Below are positions 1-7,086 of a stretch of 37,982 nt of DNA, in pieces. The DNA is taken from IMG/VR virus record IMGVR_UViG_3300020419_000002, positions 1 to 37,982 of that record; one strand, given 5' to 3'. A model generated the notes under the pieces. The model had not been told where the DNA came from. It did not search any database and worked only from the letters and a program-made list of their open reading frames with translations. Position numbers and translations under genes: made by a program. How positions within the stretch are numbered: position 1 is the first letter of the stretch; every line of letters begins with the position of its first letter. Source of the stretch: a virus.

Positions 1-77
1 CGTATGCACTAATTAAGTGATAGTTTCCAACATTCCAACAGAGTTTTCTACCTTGATTAGTTGTTAATAAATAATTA
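1..77. repeat. Terminal direct repeat, left copy (circular overlap)
   Basis: Bases 1-77 are identical to 37906-37982. One small gene continues in frame across the join, so the contig closes into a circle of 37,905 bases. A length of exactly 77 equals a common assembler k-mer size, so this is most simply an assembly overlap and not the biological terminal repeat of a T7-like virion, which is usually longer. Confidence 0.95.
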
Positions 78-151
78 GTTTCTGTTGGATTGTGTGTTAA
101 CTCGTTTAATTGTTTAATTAAACTTTCTATATGTTTAGTTGTAGTTCTCAT
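1..151 (-). CDS. Small early protein, N-terminal part (gene crosses the contig join)
   Basis: This is the first 50 codons of a 111-residue protein that continues in frame at 37905 and stops at 37721. The start ATG at 151 is preceded by AAGCGAGGTATAAA, the ribosome-binding motif shared by early genes here. The protein is soluble, with no signal peptide or membrane segment. Its middle is rich in Gly, Tyr and Asn (AYGGYNLAQVVNNDGGI). Short proteins of this style recur in phage early regions from memory, but I cannot assign a function. The last codons overlap the next small gene at 37728. Confidence 0.75.
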   Translation of the reverse strand, partial: MRTTTKHIESLIKQLNELTHNPTETNYLLTTNQGRKLCWNVGNYHLISAY

Positions 152-176
152 TTTATACCTCGCTTGTTAATGAGTA

Positions 177-201
177 GGTGACAACCTTAACGGTTGCCAC
201 C
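177..201 (-). promoter_or_regulatory. Intergenic RNA stem-loop
   Basis: On the minus transcript GGTGGCAACC pairs with GGTTGTCACC through ten base pairs, one of them G-U, around a five-base loop. On the plus strand the same position would be an A-C mismatch, which suggests the structure works in minus-strand RNA. It lies between the ArdC-like stop (216) and the next start (151). No U-tract follows, so it is not a classical terminator. A processing or stability element is possible. Confidence 0.6.
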
Positions 202-215
202 AGTTATTATTATTA

Positions 216-1217
216 TTATGCAACCTTCTTTAAATTCTCTTGAAAGTTACCGTTAACCTTGCCAGTTTCTAAGATAGCATTTACTAAATAGTTACTGGAT
301 TTTTCTGCAAGTTTAAATGCTTGTTCAATAGCTTTTTTATCGTTATCACAAGACTTCAACCAGCTTTTAATATACTTTGTGTGGTCACTTCTAATGTAGA
401 AACTAACCTTAAAAAACTGGCTTAGAAAAACTGAAGTTAATTCTGCAACTAATTCTTCATTAGCATAATCTAATTTCTTTTTATTAACTCTATTACAACG
501 GTTTTCAAGCATTGTTGAATGAGCTAACTCGTGAAATAGAACTGATAAATAATCCTCATTAGAATTAAACTGCTCTTTTCTAATCATATTAATGGTATCT
601 GTTGACGGTCTATAAAAACAACCACCAGTATTGTTATCAATAACCTTAACACCTATATTCTTGCAACCGTTAATAATATCCTCAAAAGAATTATTATTAA
701 TGTTGGTTGCTTTAACATATTTACTGTTAAACTTATCCATTAAATTTTTATCATCTTTGATAGTTGTTTGATTAACATTAAATACATTGTAATACTTCCA
801 GTTAAAGAAAATAATTGTTACAATGTCACCGTCTATTTTATACCTTAGATAATCAGGTATTTCTTTATATTTATTTTTAAACTCAGATAACGACATTGTT
901 TTTTTAACTACCTCATAAAATTGTATTGGTGTTGATTTACTACCTTTTACAACCTTATGATTTAATTTAGTTATCTGTTTAAATGTTAAATAATAAGGTG
1001 AATTATATTCTTCTTGATTATCCAACATAGTATTAAAGAAACAATTAAACCAGTTACTACCCTTATATATTGTTGGTGTAATTGGATTTAATGCCATAGG
1101 TGACTCACTCCAACATTTAGACCAGTTACCGTTCTCTTTTTCTAATAAAGATTTAAAATTAGATATGGTTTTATTAATCATATCTTTTTTAATTTGATGT
1201 TTAGTTTTTTTAACCAT
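216..1217 (-). CDS. ArdC-like antirestriction protein (ssDNA-binding domain plus zincin)
   Basis: A 333-residue two-part protein. The N-terminal region (about 10-150) resembles the ArdC single-stranded DNA-binding domain. The C-terminal region holds a zinc-peptidase signature, HELAH at residues 229-233, followed by EELVAEL at 254-260, where E255 or E259 could be the third metal ligand. ArdC proteins protect incoming DNA from host restriction. The gene lies in the early region, where T7 places its own antirestriction gene 0.3, so early synthesis would fit that job. The start at 1217 has the motif AAGCGAGGTAATACA upstream. Domain assignment rests on motif recognition; the peptidase target is unknown. 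Confidence 0.8.
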   Translation of the reverse strand: MVKKTKHQIKKDMINKTISNFKSLLEKENGNWSKCWSESPMALNPITPTIYKGSNWFNCFFNTMLDNQEEYNSPYYLTFKQITKLNHKVVKGSKSTPIQFYEVVKKTMSLSEFKNKYKEIPDYLRYKIDGDIVTIIFFNWKYYNVFNVNQTTIKDDKNLMDKFNSKYVKATNINNNSFEDIINGCKNIGVKVIDNNTGGCFYRPSTDTINMIRKEQFNSNEDYLSVLFHELAHSTMLENRCNRVNKKKLDYANEELVAELTSVFLSQFFKVSFYIRSDHTKYIKSWLKSCDNDKKAIEQAFKLAEKSSNYLVNAILETGKVNGNFQENLKKVA

Positions 1218-1246
1218 TGTATTACCTCGCTTGTTTATGGTTGTTA

Positions 1247-1471
1247 TTAATTGTATTTATTATCAATGCTTATAAATGTCATAGCAATTGACACTGGTAT
1301 CATAACTATATTGATTAAGATACAAAATATTAATCCCTCAATGCCAGTTACTAATAAAAGTATAGTCGTTAATATAAATAATATTATATGAACTATTCCA
1401 GAAAAAAACCATTTATCAGAATTTTCCATTTCATTAAAAGATTTACTTAGTTTATTTAGTGTATTTAACAT
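1247..1471 (-). CDS. Small early membrane protein
   Basis: A 74-residue protein with two predicted membrane helices, about residues 23-43 and 45-68, separated by a very short turn near Gly43-Ile44. The first 20 residues are hydrophilic (LNKLSKSFNEMENSDKW), so the chain probably forms a hairpin in the inner membrane. It is the first gene after the early promoter at 1506-1533 and has the early-type ribosome-binding motif AAGCGAGGTAATACA. I do not recognise the family. Small early membrane proteins in T7-like phages often act on host functions, but no specific role can be read here. Confidence 0.75.
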   Translation of the reverse strand: MLNTLNKLSKSFNEMENSDKWFFSGIVHIILFILTTILLLVTGIEGLIFCILINIVMIPVSIAMTFISIDNKYN

Positions 1472-1505
1472 TGTATTACCTCGCTTTGTTGAATGTTATA
1501 TCTTA

Positions 1506-1533
1506 AATATAATTACTGGTTTTTATATGTCAA
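1506..1533 (-). promoter_or_regulatory. Early host-type sigma70 promoter
   Basis: On the minus strand a perfect -35 box TTGACA (1533-1528) is followed after 16 bases by TATATT (1511-1506), a five-of-six match to the -10 consensus. Transcription would start near 1499 and read the first early gene at 1471. The surroundings are very AT-rich. This is the expected position for promoters used by host RNA polymerase before the phage enzyme is made. Confidence 0.7.
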
Positions 1534-1726
1534 CTATTTTTTAGAAATAATTTTAAATTAATTATATATAAAAGTAAAAATCTAAAAACAGATAACAAAA
1601 AAGAAACGACTAAATAAAAAATTTTGATTTAATTTGATGTTTTATCCATCAACTATTTTATAAATATAGTTTAATGCTTTTATTTTCTTAGGTTTACAGA
1701 AATTTTTTTTATTTTTGTAGAAGATA

Positions 1727-1795
1727 CCACCCCCATACCATCATTTTTTTACGGTCTACCCTAAGGGGAAACGACCCCCAGCACCCCTACATACT
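1727..1795. other. GC-rich patch in the late/early junction
   Basis: This segment stands out from its AT-rich surroundings. The minus strand carries G-runs of 4, 5, 3 and 5, and a short GGGG...CCCC inverted repeat around 1764-1779. There is no open frame and no T-tract after the inverted repeat. Candidates are a terminus-processing or packaging signal, a weak terminator, or part of the terminal repeat; the sequence alone does not decide. Confidence 0.45.
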
Positions 1796-1810
1796 GGTTG
1801 TCAGATTTTT

Positions 1811-1993
1811 TTACCAAAATATTTTAGATAGGTACGGATAAGTAACATAGGCAAACACAATACCTAGAAGAAATCTTATAGAAAACATCTCTTTTAATCC
1901 ATAATATATCAGGTAACACATACCTAACATCATCATTGAGAACCATATACCACTATTTAATAAGTTAGTTCTTAGGTTTATCTTCCAATTCAT
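1811..1993 (-). CDS. Small membrane protein near the end of the late region
   Basis: A 60-residue protein with two hydrophobic stretches, about residues 14-31 (WFSMMMLGMCYLIYYG) and 38-56. It overlaps the preceding small gene (1965-2123) by 29 bases. There is no strong Shine-Dalgarno site before the ATG at 1993, so it may be translated by coupling. It lies past the large terminase, a position held in T7 by small genes such as 19.5, but I see no sequence relation that would name it. Confidence 0.55.
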   Translation of the reverse strand: MNWKINLRTNLLNSGIWFSMMMLGMCYLIYYGLKEMFSIRFLLGIVFAYVTYPYLSKIFW

Positions 1994-2123
1994 CTAATTC
2001 TTTCAAAGATAAATCTATAACATAATCAAAGAAATCATCTAAATGCTCTAATATAAAGATTATTGCACGGTCAGATGTCTTTATTCTCTTGTTCATAACT
2101 ACATATCTACTTATCTTCTTCAT
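1965..2123 (-). CDS. Small hypothetical protein, 52 residues
   Basis: The frame from the ATG at 2123 encodes a protein with a basic N-terminus (MKKISRYVVMNKRIKTSDRA) and an acidic, leucine-rich C-terminus ending in DELEDKPKN. No Shine-Dalgarno site is visible, and the frame stays open upstream of this ATG to about 2200 without another usual start. It overlaps the following membrane-protein gene. The charge pattern and tight packing support a real gene, but the evidence is modest and no function can be given. Confidence 0.45.
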   Translation of the reverse strand: MKKISRYVVMNKRIKTSDRAIIFILEHLDDFFDYVIDLSLKELDELEDKPKN

Positions 2124-2229
2124 ATACTTATAGTTAATTCTAATATTATCATTAAGATAACTTGTTCTTGTTGTATATCTTATAATTGTTTTAATATAAC
2201 ATAAGGTTTATACTAATAGTGGAACTTTT

Positions 2230-2433
2230 TTATTTTATCTTAGTTATAGAATCTTTAATATATCTCTCTAACAAAGCACTATAAGTTGGAGTGTCCTCTT
2301 TTTTAAGCATCTTTTTCTTTGGTCTTTTAGCTTTCTTAGGGTTTTTCTCTTTCATAGTTTCAAGAACAGACAATGGTATATATCCTTGACTCAATGATTT
2401 AGCATCTTTCGGTAATTTATACATTTTTTTCAT
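2230..2433 (-). CDS. Small basic protein downstream of large terminase
   Basis: A 67-residue, strongly basic protein. The central lysine-rich stretch (about 30-46, KNPKKAKRPKKKMLKKE) suggests nucleic-acid binding or disorder. The start ATG at 2433 is preceded by AAGGAGAAATT, a strong Shine-Dalgarno site, and lies 12 bases after the terminase stop, so it is co-transcribed with the packaging genes. I do not recognise the family. Confidence 0.65.
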   Translation of the reverse strand: MKKMYKLPKDAKSLSQGYIPLSVLETMKEKNPKKAKRPKKKMLKKEDTPTYSALLERYIKDSITKIK

Positions 2434-2445
2434 TATAATTTCTCC

Positions 2446-4116
2446 TTATATCCAAGTATTATTATTAGGAACATTATAGAATTTTTCTAGTTCTTCCATA
2501 ATTAGTTCATCTTTTCTTTGTTTAACAGCTATATCTTGGTCTTTAGCTAGATGTTCAACCCAGTAGTTACAACACATTTGTAGAGCATCAAGTCTATCAT
2601 CTTGCACTAAGGTGTTTGCTCCATATTGTATTCTACTCAGTTGATACATTAATTGGTATTTTAAAGCTCTCTCAGAGCTATAAATTGAATTGGTGTCCTC
2701 ATAGTCAGATTTAATTACTTTGCTGTCTACGACTACTCTATGCTGTGTTAAAAGGGGTTCTAAAGTGTCTATTATCCTTTTATGTTTATTAGTAGATTGA
2801 CGAACAAGTTCAGTAGTACACGGATAGGATTTTATTAAATATGGTTTGAGTAATGCTTCAAACATTCCCTGACCAAAGTTATCTTCTATAAGTATTTTTT
2901 TAACTTTGTGTTTCTTAGCCAAGTCGGTTAATTTATTTAAGACATATTCTGTATAACCAGCATTGAATCCACCACTAGCTACAACATAGATATTACCGTT
3001 GAGTATTTTTGTAATACAATATGCTGTTTCATCTGCACCTCTACCTGAAGGGTCAATAGACATTACACACCCAGTATACTCTAACCAAGTACCTTGAGTT
3101 TGCATTGGTCTATAATAATTATCACCTTGTAATCCAACACACGGTAAATCATTAACTATAAGTTCAGGACTACTTGCCCATATAATTTTTTCAGGTGCAT
3201 TGTCAGGATTTGTATTCATTATAACAAGGTCACTTAATTTGAGAGGATATTTATGTAAGTCAGATAAATTAGTATCTAACTGGAACTGCATATTAAAACC
3301 TAGTCTACCGTAACTAGCTTCTCTTTCTAATAAATCTTCATTACTAAATCTATTAGGGTCAGTAGATTCACCTATCATATCTGCTGTCCAAGTGTTCTTA
3401 ATAATAGGTGACAAATTATTTCCGTATGATTTTAATTGTCTTTCATCAGGATACCTAGATGTCCAAAACCTAACTCTATAACCTTTTTCTTGTAAGCGAT
3501 TGTAAATACTTTGTTCACATTGAGGTGTACCTAGATATATAATCCTAGATGTTTTAGGTTTAATAACAGCTTCAAATTCTGTAATAGCTGTTGATAATTT
3601 ATCTCGCATAAACTGAGTCTGAGTATTACCTGAAGTTTCTACATCATCAGCAATAACAACATCAGCTCTACTACCAGTTATTTGAGATGTTATACCTAAA
3701 GACTTAACAGACGGTTGATGACTAGCCATAGCTGGTGCGACATCAAAACTTATCTTAGATTGTCGTTGATTTTCCTTAGGTTTTAGATGATGCAATATAG
3801 GCATCTCTTCTAGCAATCTTAAACAAAATGTGCTAAAATCGTCAGCTCTATTTTTACTGGCTGATACAACTAATATGTTAAGTTGAGGGTCTAATAATAA
3901 TCGCCATAATACATAAGCAGAAGTAATCCAAGATTTACCTACACCTCTAAAAGCACAGACAATGATTCTTGATTCACCAGTAGCAATATAATGAGCTATA
4001 TCATATTGTATCTTTGTAGGTTCAGGAAGGTTAAGTTGTTTCCAACAAAGATATAAAAAATTTCTAAAATCAGTTAATTTGTGGGGTATCTGTTTCATCA
4101 TTAAATGGTAACTCAT
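2446..4116 (-). CDS. terL: Terminase large subunit (T7 gp19-like)
   Basis: The packaging motor, 556 residues against about 586 in T7 gp19. The ATPase half has a Walker A motif FRGVGKS (56-62) and a Walker B region VVIADDVE (153-160). The nuclease half has SIDPSGRG (acid D355), IEDNFGQG (E411) and DDRLD (506-510). The stretches around PTKIQYD and DPQLNILVVSASK closely follow T7 gp19. It translocates concatemeric DNA into proheads through the portal and cuts at genome ends. The start at 4116 overlaps the small subunit gene by 47 bases; in-frame ATGs at 4101 and 4098 are alternatives, since none has a strong Shine-Dalgarno site. Confidence 0.96.
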   Translation of the reverse strand: MSYHLMMKQIPHKLTDFRNFLYLCWKQLNLPEPTKIQYDIAHYIATGESRIIVCAFRGVGKSWITSAYVLWRLLLDPQLNILVVSASKNRADDFSTFCLRLLEEMPILHHLKPKENQRQSKISFDVAPAMASHQPSVKSLGITSQITGSRADVVIADDVETSGNTQTQFMRDKLSTAITEFEAVIKPKTSRIIYLGTPQCEQSIYNRLQEKGYRVRFWTSRYPDERQLKSYGNNLSPIIKNTWTADMIGESTDPNRFSNEDLLEREASYGRLGFNMQFQLDTNLSDLHKYPLKLSDLVIMNTNPDNAPEKIIWASSPELIVNDLPCVGLQGDNYYRPMQTQGTWLEYTGCVMSIDPSGRGADETAYCITKILNGNIYVVASGGFNAGYTEYVLNKLTDLAKKHKVKKILIEDNFGQGMFEALLKPYLIKSYPCTTELVRQSTNKHKRIIDTLEPLLTQHRVVVDSKVIKSDYEDTNSIYSSERALKYQLMYQLSRIQYGANTLVQDDRLDALQMCCNYWVEHLAKDQDIAVKQRKDELIMEELEKFYNVPNNNTWI

Positions 4117-4285
4117 TCATAAGAGATTTGAGTGGTGAGTCATCAGTTGGCATAGCATCAACCCCATTATCTCTTAAAAATTGTCTAGCTACATTAAGTT
4201 CACTAGCAGTTACTTCTTCATCTTTGACTTTGGCAAGTAACTTCTCAGCTAACTCATTATGTAGTTCTTTTAATTTATCTTTCAT
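4070..4285 (-). CDS. terS: Probable terminase small subunit (T7 gp18-like)
   Basis: A 71-residue protein directly upstream of the large terminase and overlapping it, the position of T7 gene 18. The N-terminal half is helical and charged (KLKELHNELAEKLLAKVKDE), followed by ASELNVARQFLRDNG, typical of small terminases. The C-terminus is acidic. The start at 4285 is preferred because AGGAG lies just upstream; an in-frame ATG at 4312 lacks this and would overlap the previous gene. The small subunit recognises DNA and regulates the large subunit. The name rests mainly on position, size and fold-like sequence features. Confidence 0.75.
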   Translation of the reverse strand: MKDKLKELHNELAEKLLAKVKDEEVTASELNVARQFLRDNGVDAMPTDDSPLKSLMNELPFNDETDTPQIN

Positions 4286-4293
4286 TTTTTCTC

Positions 4294-4740
4294 CTAAGTA
4301 AAATATATCCATAAGAAAAATATAATTATACTAGCAATCATAACAACTAATGCACCAATAGCTAGTGATTCAATTAATTCTTCTTTATTCTTTTTAGCAA
4401 GTTCAATTCTTTCTTTTCTTTTCTTTCGTGCTTCTGCACAAAATTTAACATAGTCTGTATATAAATTTGGTCTACCATATAACATCATAAATTCACGGAG
4501 TTCTTCTTCTTGTTTTTTAATTTTTTCTAAAGCCATAAATTCTTCTAAATCAGAAAACTGAGTTCCTTTTAATGAATGATATATACTATTCTTTTTACTT
4601 GCTCCTTTTTCTCTAAGTTCTTCTTTAGCTGAAACGAATTTACTTATAGCTTCTCCAGCATCTAGTATTTCTCTACCATTTTGAATAGTCTTTTTGATAA
4701 CTGCAAAGGCACTATTAGCAAGAGCCAATTCTGCAATCAT
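4294..4740 (-). CDS. Conserved phage protein with C-terminal membrane anchor
   Basis: A 148-residue protein. It begins with a hydrophobic-alanine segment (MIAELALANSAFAVIKKTI), continues as a long charged helical region rich in Glu and Lys (about 20-120), and ends with a single membrane helix (about 125-147). I recall similar proteins in marine T7-like phages near the holin and terminase genes, but no proven function. A role in lysis (spanin-like) or as a membrane-bound virion factor is possible. It is tightly packed, 3 bases from the preceding gene. Confidence 0.75.
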   Translation of the reverse strand: MIAELALANSAFAVIKKTIQNGREILDAGEAISKFVSAKEELREKGASKKNSIYHSLKGTQFSDLEEFMALEKIKKQEEELREFMMLYGRPNLYTDYVKFCAEARKKRKERIELAKKNKEELIESLAIGALVVMIASIIIFFLWIYFT

Positions 4741-4743
4741 AAC

Positions 4744-4929
4744 TTAACCTATTCTCATAAATATGGTAACACACAAGGATACTATTGAAACGATACTTGC
4801 CATTACCATAGCTTCTAACCTCCATAATCTTTTGTCTAAAGTTGATAGTTTGTCAGAAACAGCTTTAGCTCTTTCAGCACATTCTCTTTCGTGTGCGACT
4901 AATTCAGCTTGTGTTTCTTTGATGCCCAT
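4744..4929 (-). CDS. Holin-like protein (coiled coil plus C-terminal membrane helix)
   Basis: A 61-residue protein. Residues 1-38 are charged and helical (ETQAELVAHERECAERAKAV, then LSTLDKRLWRLEA), and residues 41-59 form one membrane helix. This layout resembles XhlA-type haemolysin/holin proteins. It follows the tail-fibre genes and precedes the terminase genes, exactly where T7 has its holin gene 17.5. Its ATG overlaps the stop of the preceding tail gene. A holin would time membrane opening so that the amidase reaches peptidoglycan. Confidence 0.6.
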   Translation of the reverse strand: MGIKETQAELVAHERECAERAKAVSDKLSTLDKRLWRLEAMVMASIVSIVSLCVTIFMRIG

Positions 4930-7064
4930 TAAAATACTATTGGTTGGAATGTTGATTGGTTGTTACCACTATAATCACCAGTTTGACCAGTATTACCATA
5001 CCCAGTAGAATATACTCCACCATCATCAGTAATAATTGTGTAACCGTTTTCTGAAGTATCGTGACCAAGAGAACATATATCAACTATTGGTTTTTGAAAT
5101 TTTGCTTTTTGCCAAGTGTTTTGGTTAGTTGTATTACCAATACCTAAGTTACCTACACCATTATACCCAACTCCAAATACTTCATTGTCAGATGTTAGAG
5201 CCATTACAGACTCATAGTTTCCACCACCTGACACAACCATTTTAGTTATATTCGTAGGAGCAGTTGATGATTGTGTAAATGTACTTCTGTTAGTTGTGTC
5301 ACCTACACCTAGTTGTCCATAACTGTTGTACCCACTAGCATATACTTCACCATTAGTTTTTCTAAACCAAGCATTACTATTTCCGTTAGATGATTTTGTT
5401 GCAACTATTTCAGCTACATTAGTTTCAATTTGTGTAACAGCTTGTGTTGTTGATGTTGTACCGTTACCAAGATGCCCAGCATAAGGATAACCCCAACCAT
5501 ATAAAGTTCCATTATCACTTAATGCAAACCAAGAATGTCTTGTTGGAACACACTTAATTATATTATTACTGTTTGAATAAAAAGTAGTTATTTCTGTTGG
5601 TACAGAATAGTTTGTGTTTGTATTGAAACCATTTTGATAATCTCCAGCATAACCCCAAAAGTAAACTCTAAATGTTACTGGTGTTTGTGTTAAAATATCC
5701 GTAGTTGAACCAACAGTACCACCACCAACTAGTGCATCTCCATATACTGCACCCAATCCAATATGAGAAGTGTATCTATCACCACTTGCAAATATCTTCC
5801 AAAATTTAAGAGCTGTCTGAGAAACAGCACCAAATCTATTTGAGTTTGTTGTAGATGAGTTTCCTAATTGACCGTGACCATTATAACCACAACCGTGAAG
5901 TGTTCCATCAGTACATAATACCATTGTAGAATTGTAACTTTGAGAACAAACAGTTTGTGCTATTTCGTATGCTTCTTTACCATTCAATGAATTGGCTGAA
6001 TCAGCAGTAGCATCATAAGGTGTTAATCTATTTGTTGAAGTTCCATCACCAATATGTGAATAACCGTTATAACCCCAGTTATATAAATGTCCATTATTCC
6101 CTATAATGTGCATATTGTAATAATTAGATTTTATAACTGCATCTCTTATAGTACCGTCAGACTCTATCTTTATACCAGTAAAATTATTTGAATTATCAAA
6201 TGCTGGAGTTACTGGAGCTTTCCTAGTTGTTGTAGTGCCATCTCCTAAAGTACCGTATGAGTTTGTACCCCAACCTCTCATACTACCATCTTCCATTACA
6301 CAAAAATTTCTTCTGTAAGATTGAGTATTAAAGTTCCATAGAAACTTACCTTTAACACCACTTCTGTAATTCGTATCACCCCAAACTGGAAGTTGTGTAG
6401 TACCGTCTATTTTTAATACTTGATTGGCATTACCAGTTGGAAGTCTTTGTAATTGTGTACCATCAAAATAAATTAAATCTCCTGAATTTTGACCTACCCC
6501 TAGACTACCTTGAGCAAGTAAATTCCAATTAGATGTTGTTGTTGTACTTGTAGCATAACTTGGTGTATTAGCTGTTCCACCCATTCCTGAGTGATTACCA
6601 CAATAGTAATAAAGCAAAGGAGCATTAGAAGCTACTACTATTGTTACGGTAGCTCCAGCAGAACCAGCAGTTCCACTAGATGTTACACCAGTTGTATATT
6701 CAGTACCTGAATTATGAGTACCATTACTTGTTTCTGAAAATTTTAAAGGGTGGTTGGAAAGACTAGAATCCGATACATCAAATATATAAGTATTACCTTC
6801 GTATAGTTGTAATGTTGGTGTCTTTACACCATCAATGTAAAAATAGTTACTGCCATAATATTGTTGTACAGTTACTGTTAAATTACTTGTTGTTGGACTA
6901 GTTGTAGAACTAGTTGCAGTTGGTGCAGTTCCACTCGTATTGTCTGTTATACATACAAATGAATCACCAGTATATTCCACAACATCTTGTGAATTATAGG
7001 TTGTACTGGCATCATAGCTTCCTTTCCAAGTGAAAGCGACTTTGCCAAGACTTACAGTAGTCAT
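4929..7064 (-). CDS. Tail protein with cupredoxin-like domain and RCC1 beta-propeller
   Basis: A 711-residue virion protein, probably receptor-binding. Residues 5-40 resemble a small carbohydrate-binding fold (WKGSYDASTTYNSQDVVEY). Residues about 62-163 look like a cupredoxin: LYEGNTYIFDVSDSS, then H105 in SNHPLKFS, then C155, H158 and M161 in YYCGNHSGMGG, the ligand set of a type-1 copper site. From about 255 to the end lie seven clear RCC1-type repeats (such as WGTNSYGTLGDGTT) and one degenerate copy, predicting a seven- or eight-bladed propeller. It follows a second RCC1 protein and the gp17-like adaptor, and has AAAGGAGC before its ATG. Confidence 0.85.
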   Translation of the reverse strand: MTTVSLGKVAFTWKGSYDASTTYNSQDVVEYTGDSFVCITDNTSGTAPTATSSTTSPTTSNLTVTVQQYYGSNYFYIDGVKTPTLQLYEGNTYIFDVSDSSLSNHPLKFSETSNGTHNSGTEYTTGVTSSGTAGSAGATVTIVVASNAPLLYYYCGNHSGMGGTANTPSYATSTTTTSNWNLLAQGSLGVGQNSGDLIYFDGTQLQRLPTGNANQVLKIDGTTQLPVWGDTNYRSGVKGKFLWNFNTQSYRRNFCVMEDGSMRGWGTNSYGTLGDGTTTTRKAPVTPAFDNSNNFTGIKIESDGTIRDAVIKSNYYNMHIIGNNGHLYNWGYNGYSHIGDGTSTNRLTPYDATADSANSLNGKEAYEIAQTVCSQSYNSTMVLCTDGTLHGCGYNGHGQLGNSSTTNSNRFGAVSQTALKFWKIFASGDRYTSHIGLGAVYGDALVGGGTVGSTTDILTQTPVTFRVYFWGYAGDYQNGFNTNTNYSVPTEITTFYSNSNNIIKCVPTRHSWFALSDNGTLYGWGYPYAGHLGNGTTSTTQAVTQIETNVAEIVATKSSNGNSNAWFRKTNGEVYASGYNSYGQLGVGDTTNRSTFTQSSTAPTNITKMVVSGGGNYESVMALTSDNEVFGVGYNGVGNLGIGNTTNQNTWQKAKFQKPIVDICSLGHDTSENGYTIITDDGGVYSTGYGNTGQTGDYSGNNQSTFQPIVF

Positions 7065-7086
7065 AGTTTGCTCCTTTTATTTATTA

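Larger units (their letters stand above)
1472..1810. other. Noncoding leader between late and early regions
   Basis: No credible gene is seen in these 339 bases. On the minus strand it holds, in reading order, a GC-rich patch (about 1727-1795) with several G-runs, a long AT-rich segment, and a sigma70-like promoter (1506-1533) upstream of the first early gene. It sits between the last late genes and the first early gene, which is where T7-like genomes have their physical ends. The true terminal repeat therefore probably lies in or near it. Confidence 0.7.

Noticed and set aside
174-186. TAGGTGACA on the plus strand as a phage promoter
   Set aside because: The 3' half does not match the promoter, it faces against all genes, and it is explained by the hairpin at 177-201.
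1755-1790. GC-rich inverted repeat as a rho-independent terminator
   Set aside because: The stem is only four or five pairs and no T-tract follows on the minus strand, so I list the patch without calling it a terminator.
3404-3415. ATAGGTGACA on the plus strand in the terminase gene (also 23119-23130 in the scaffold gene)
   Set aside because: Only the first half of the promoter motif is present, on the non-coding strand, within conserved coding sequence.
4763-5008. Open frames on the plus strand such as 4763-5008, 9200-9478, 15555-15851, 22544-22993 and 24283-24627
   Set aside because: Each lies opposite well-supported minus-strand genes, lacks a ribosome-binding site and encodes low-complexity or unrelated sequence.
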